A stretch of 64,000 nt of DNA, from the NCBI GenBank assembly GCA_022453515.1, contig JAJNNY010000052.1, forward strand, positions 186,001 through 250,000, read 5' to 3'. Positions 63,324 through 64,000 of this stretch are shown piece after piece. The stretch is from Astrocystis sublimbata (taxonomy: Eukaryota > Ascomycota > Sordariomycetes > Xylariales > Xylariaceae). Position numbers and translations under genes: made by a program. Position 1 is the first letter of the stretch. Every line of letters begins with the position of its first letter. Under the pieces are notes generated by a model, which made no database searches, was not told where the DNA came from, and saw nothing but the letters and a program-made list of their open reading frames with translations.

Positions 63324-63611
63324 GAAAAGTGCTTTGAAGAGAAATCTCATGTACAATAGTGAGACGCGCGCTGTGCTTGGGACATGTGATACCTTTGAGA
63401 TAGATAAGTCAGGCTACAGCGACGAAAGAAATTTTTAAATTTTTAAAAACACCAAATCTTATGTCTTAAAGTAGTAATCGTGCCTCGGCACAAACCGAAC
63501 GCCACCCGGCCATGCTCCCAGGAGAATTCGTAGGTCGCTAATAGAGTTATGTACAAGTAAGTTGGTGAAGGCTCATTTTCAGGCCTACGGTGCAAAATTA
63601 AATTATGGGAT
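63324..63611. other. Convergent intergenic region, nup120 / vps26
   Basis: Short gap between two 3' ends (288 bp), with an A/T palindromic run AAATTTTTAAATTTTT at 63429-63444. Transcripts may overlap. Confidence 0.45.
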
Positions 63612-64000
63612 TCAAGCTGATGTAGGTAACGGCATGGGCCTGTTTCCCTCGGGAACCGTAACGACACCTTGCGGCTGGGTGCTCACGGCATCGGGAGCTT
63701 GCCGGTATAGAACAATCTCGGACTGCTTGAAATACCGCCTGGCGTCCTCATCTATCAGAACCAAACTTAAGTAATATCTTGTCGAGAACTTCTTGTTCAC
63801 ATCCCGGAATGTCGGTGTCAGGTCGAAACCGCCGAGGAAGAGTCGAATGGGAATCGTCTCGCCGCGCGATGGAGAACCATCCATTATCTAGGCCATACGT
63901 TAATACAGGCAAATAGCAAACCAAGGTGGTTTGCGAGGAAAGGGGTCTCCATACCTCAAAACGAACCAAAGTCTCGCTCTCGTTGTACTGGTTCGGCGTC
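63612..64000 (-). CDS. vps26: 3' part of VPS26, retromer subunit
   Basis: Two exons visible, complement(join(63612..63887,63955..64000)), with the remainder beyond the right edge. VPS26 is an arrestin-fold subunit of retromer, which recycles cargo receptors from endosomes to the Golgi. The visible 106 complete codons carry NQYNESETLVRFE, then IMDGSPSRGETIPIRLFLGG, LTPTFRDVNKKFSTRYYLSLVLIDE and RRYFKQSEIVLYR, which match human VPS26 closely. A short variable tail ends the protein. The 67-nt intron has a gtatgg donor and a cctag acceptor and joins VRFE to IMDG. Confidence 0.93.

Noticed and set aside
1..64000. Excess of the 6-mer CCTAGG
   Set aside because: About 13 copies in 64 kb is near chance expectation. 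Only the extended TACCTAGGTA is in clear excess.
1..64000. tRNA genes
   Set aside because: Looked for T-loop GGTTCRANNCC-type stretches on both strands by eye; none had a matching A-box and cloverleaf arms.

Overview
The window is nuclear DNA of a filamentous ascomycete (Pezizomycotina, most likely a Sordariomycete). The reasons are 48-207 nt introns with GT..AG ends and CTRAC-like branch sites, GC-rich third codon positions in housekeeping genes, protein families such as CFEM, DUF6604 and fungal MSH5, and orthologues at the lengths usual for this group. All exon-intron models were read by eye from frame continuity and conserved protein sequence. Every complete model has a coding length divisible by three. 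I saw no tRNA, rRNA, CRISPR array or intact transposon.

Layout, left to right. 1-9 kb: truncated start of an unknown gene (-), a GNAT acetyltransferase (+), a CFEM GPI-anchored protein (+), the meiotic MutS homologue MSH5 (-, five exons) and ER membrane complex subunit EMC5 (-). 9-20 kb: a HAD hydrolase (+), a long non-coding stretch, a secreted protein with four CX3C motifs (+), methylthioribulose-1-phosphate dehydratase MDE1 (-) and calnexin (+). 20-32 kb: a long methyltransferase-domain protein (-), TMA22/DENR (+), borealin (-), RPN10 (+), TRS23 (-) and RPB4 (+). 32-42 kb: a single-pass cell-surface protein with a polyQ/H tract (-), PUF6 (-), a GIR2-like RWD protein (+) and ACL4 (-). 42-54 kb is gene-poor and more A+T-rich: two intronless SprT-like metalloprotease paralogues about 10 kb apart, with an unknown fungal protein, formyltetrahydrofolate deformylase and an unknown single-pass membrane protein between them. 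54-64 kb: RAD51 (-), a 993-residue DUF6604 protein (+), nucleoporin NUP120 (+) and the 3' end of retromer subunit VPS26 (-).

This is mostly a core housekeeping region, not a gene cluster: DNA repair and meiosis (MSH5, RAD51), chromosome segregation (borealin), translation and ribosome assembly (TMA22, GIR2-like, PUF6, ACL4), ER biogenesis (EMC5, calnexin), protein turnover (RPN10), trafficking (TRS23, VPS26), transcription (RPB4), nuclear pore (NUP120) and one-carbon/methionine metabolism (PurU, MDE1). Many neighbours are divergent and share promoter regions. The less ordinary features are the SprT-like pair, a 10-bp palindrome repeated seven times only in intergenic DNA, two cysteine-patterned surface proteins of unknown role, several perfect inverted repeats in promoters, and a 20-nt microexon in TMA22.
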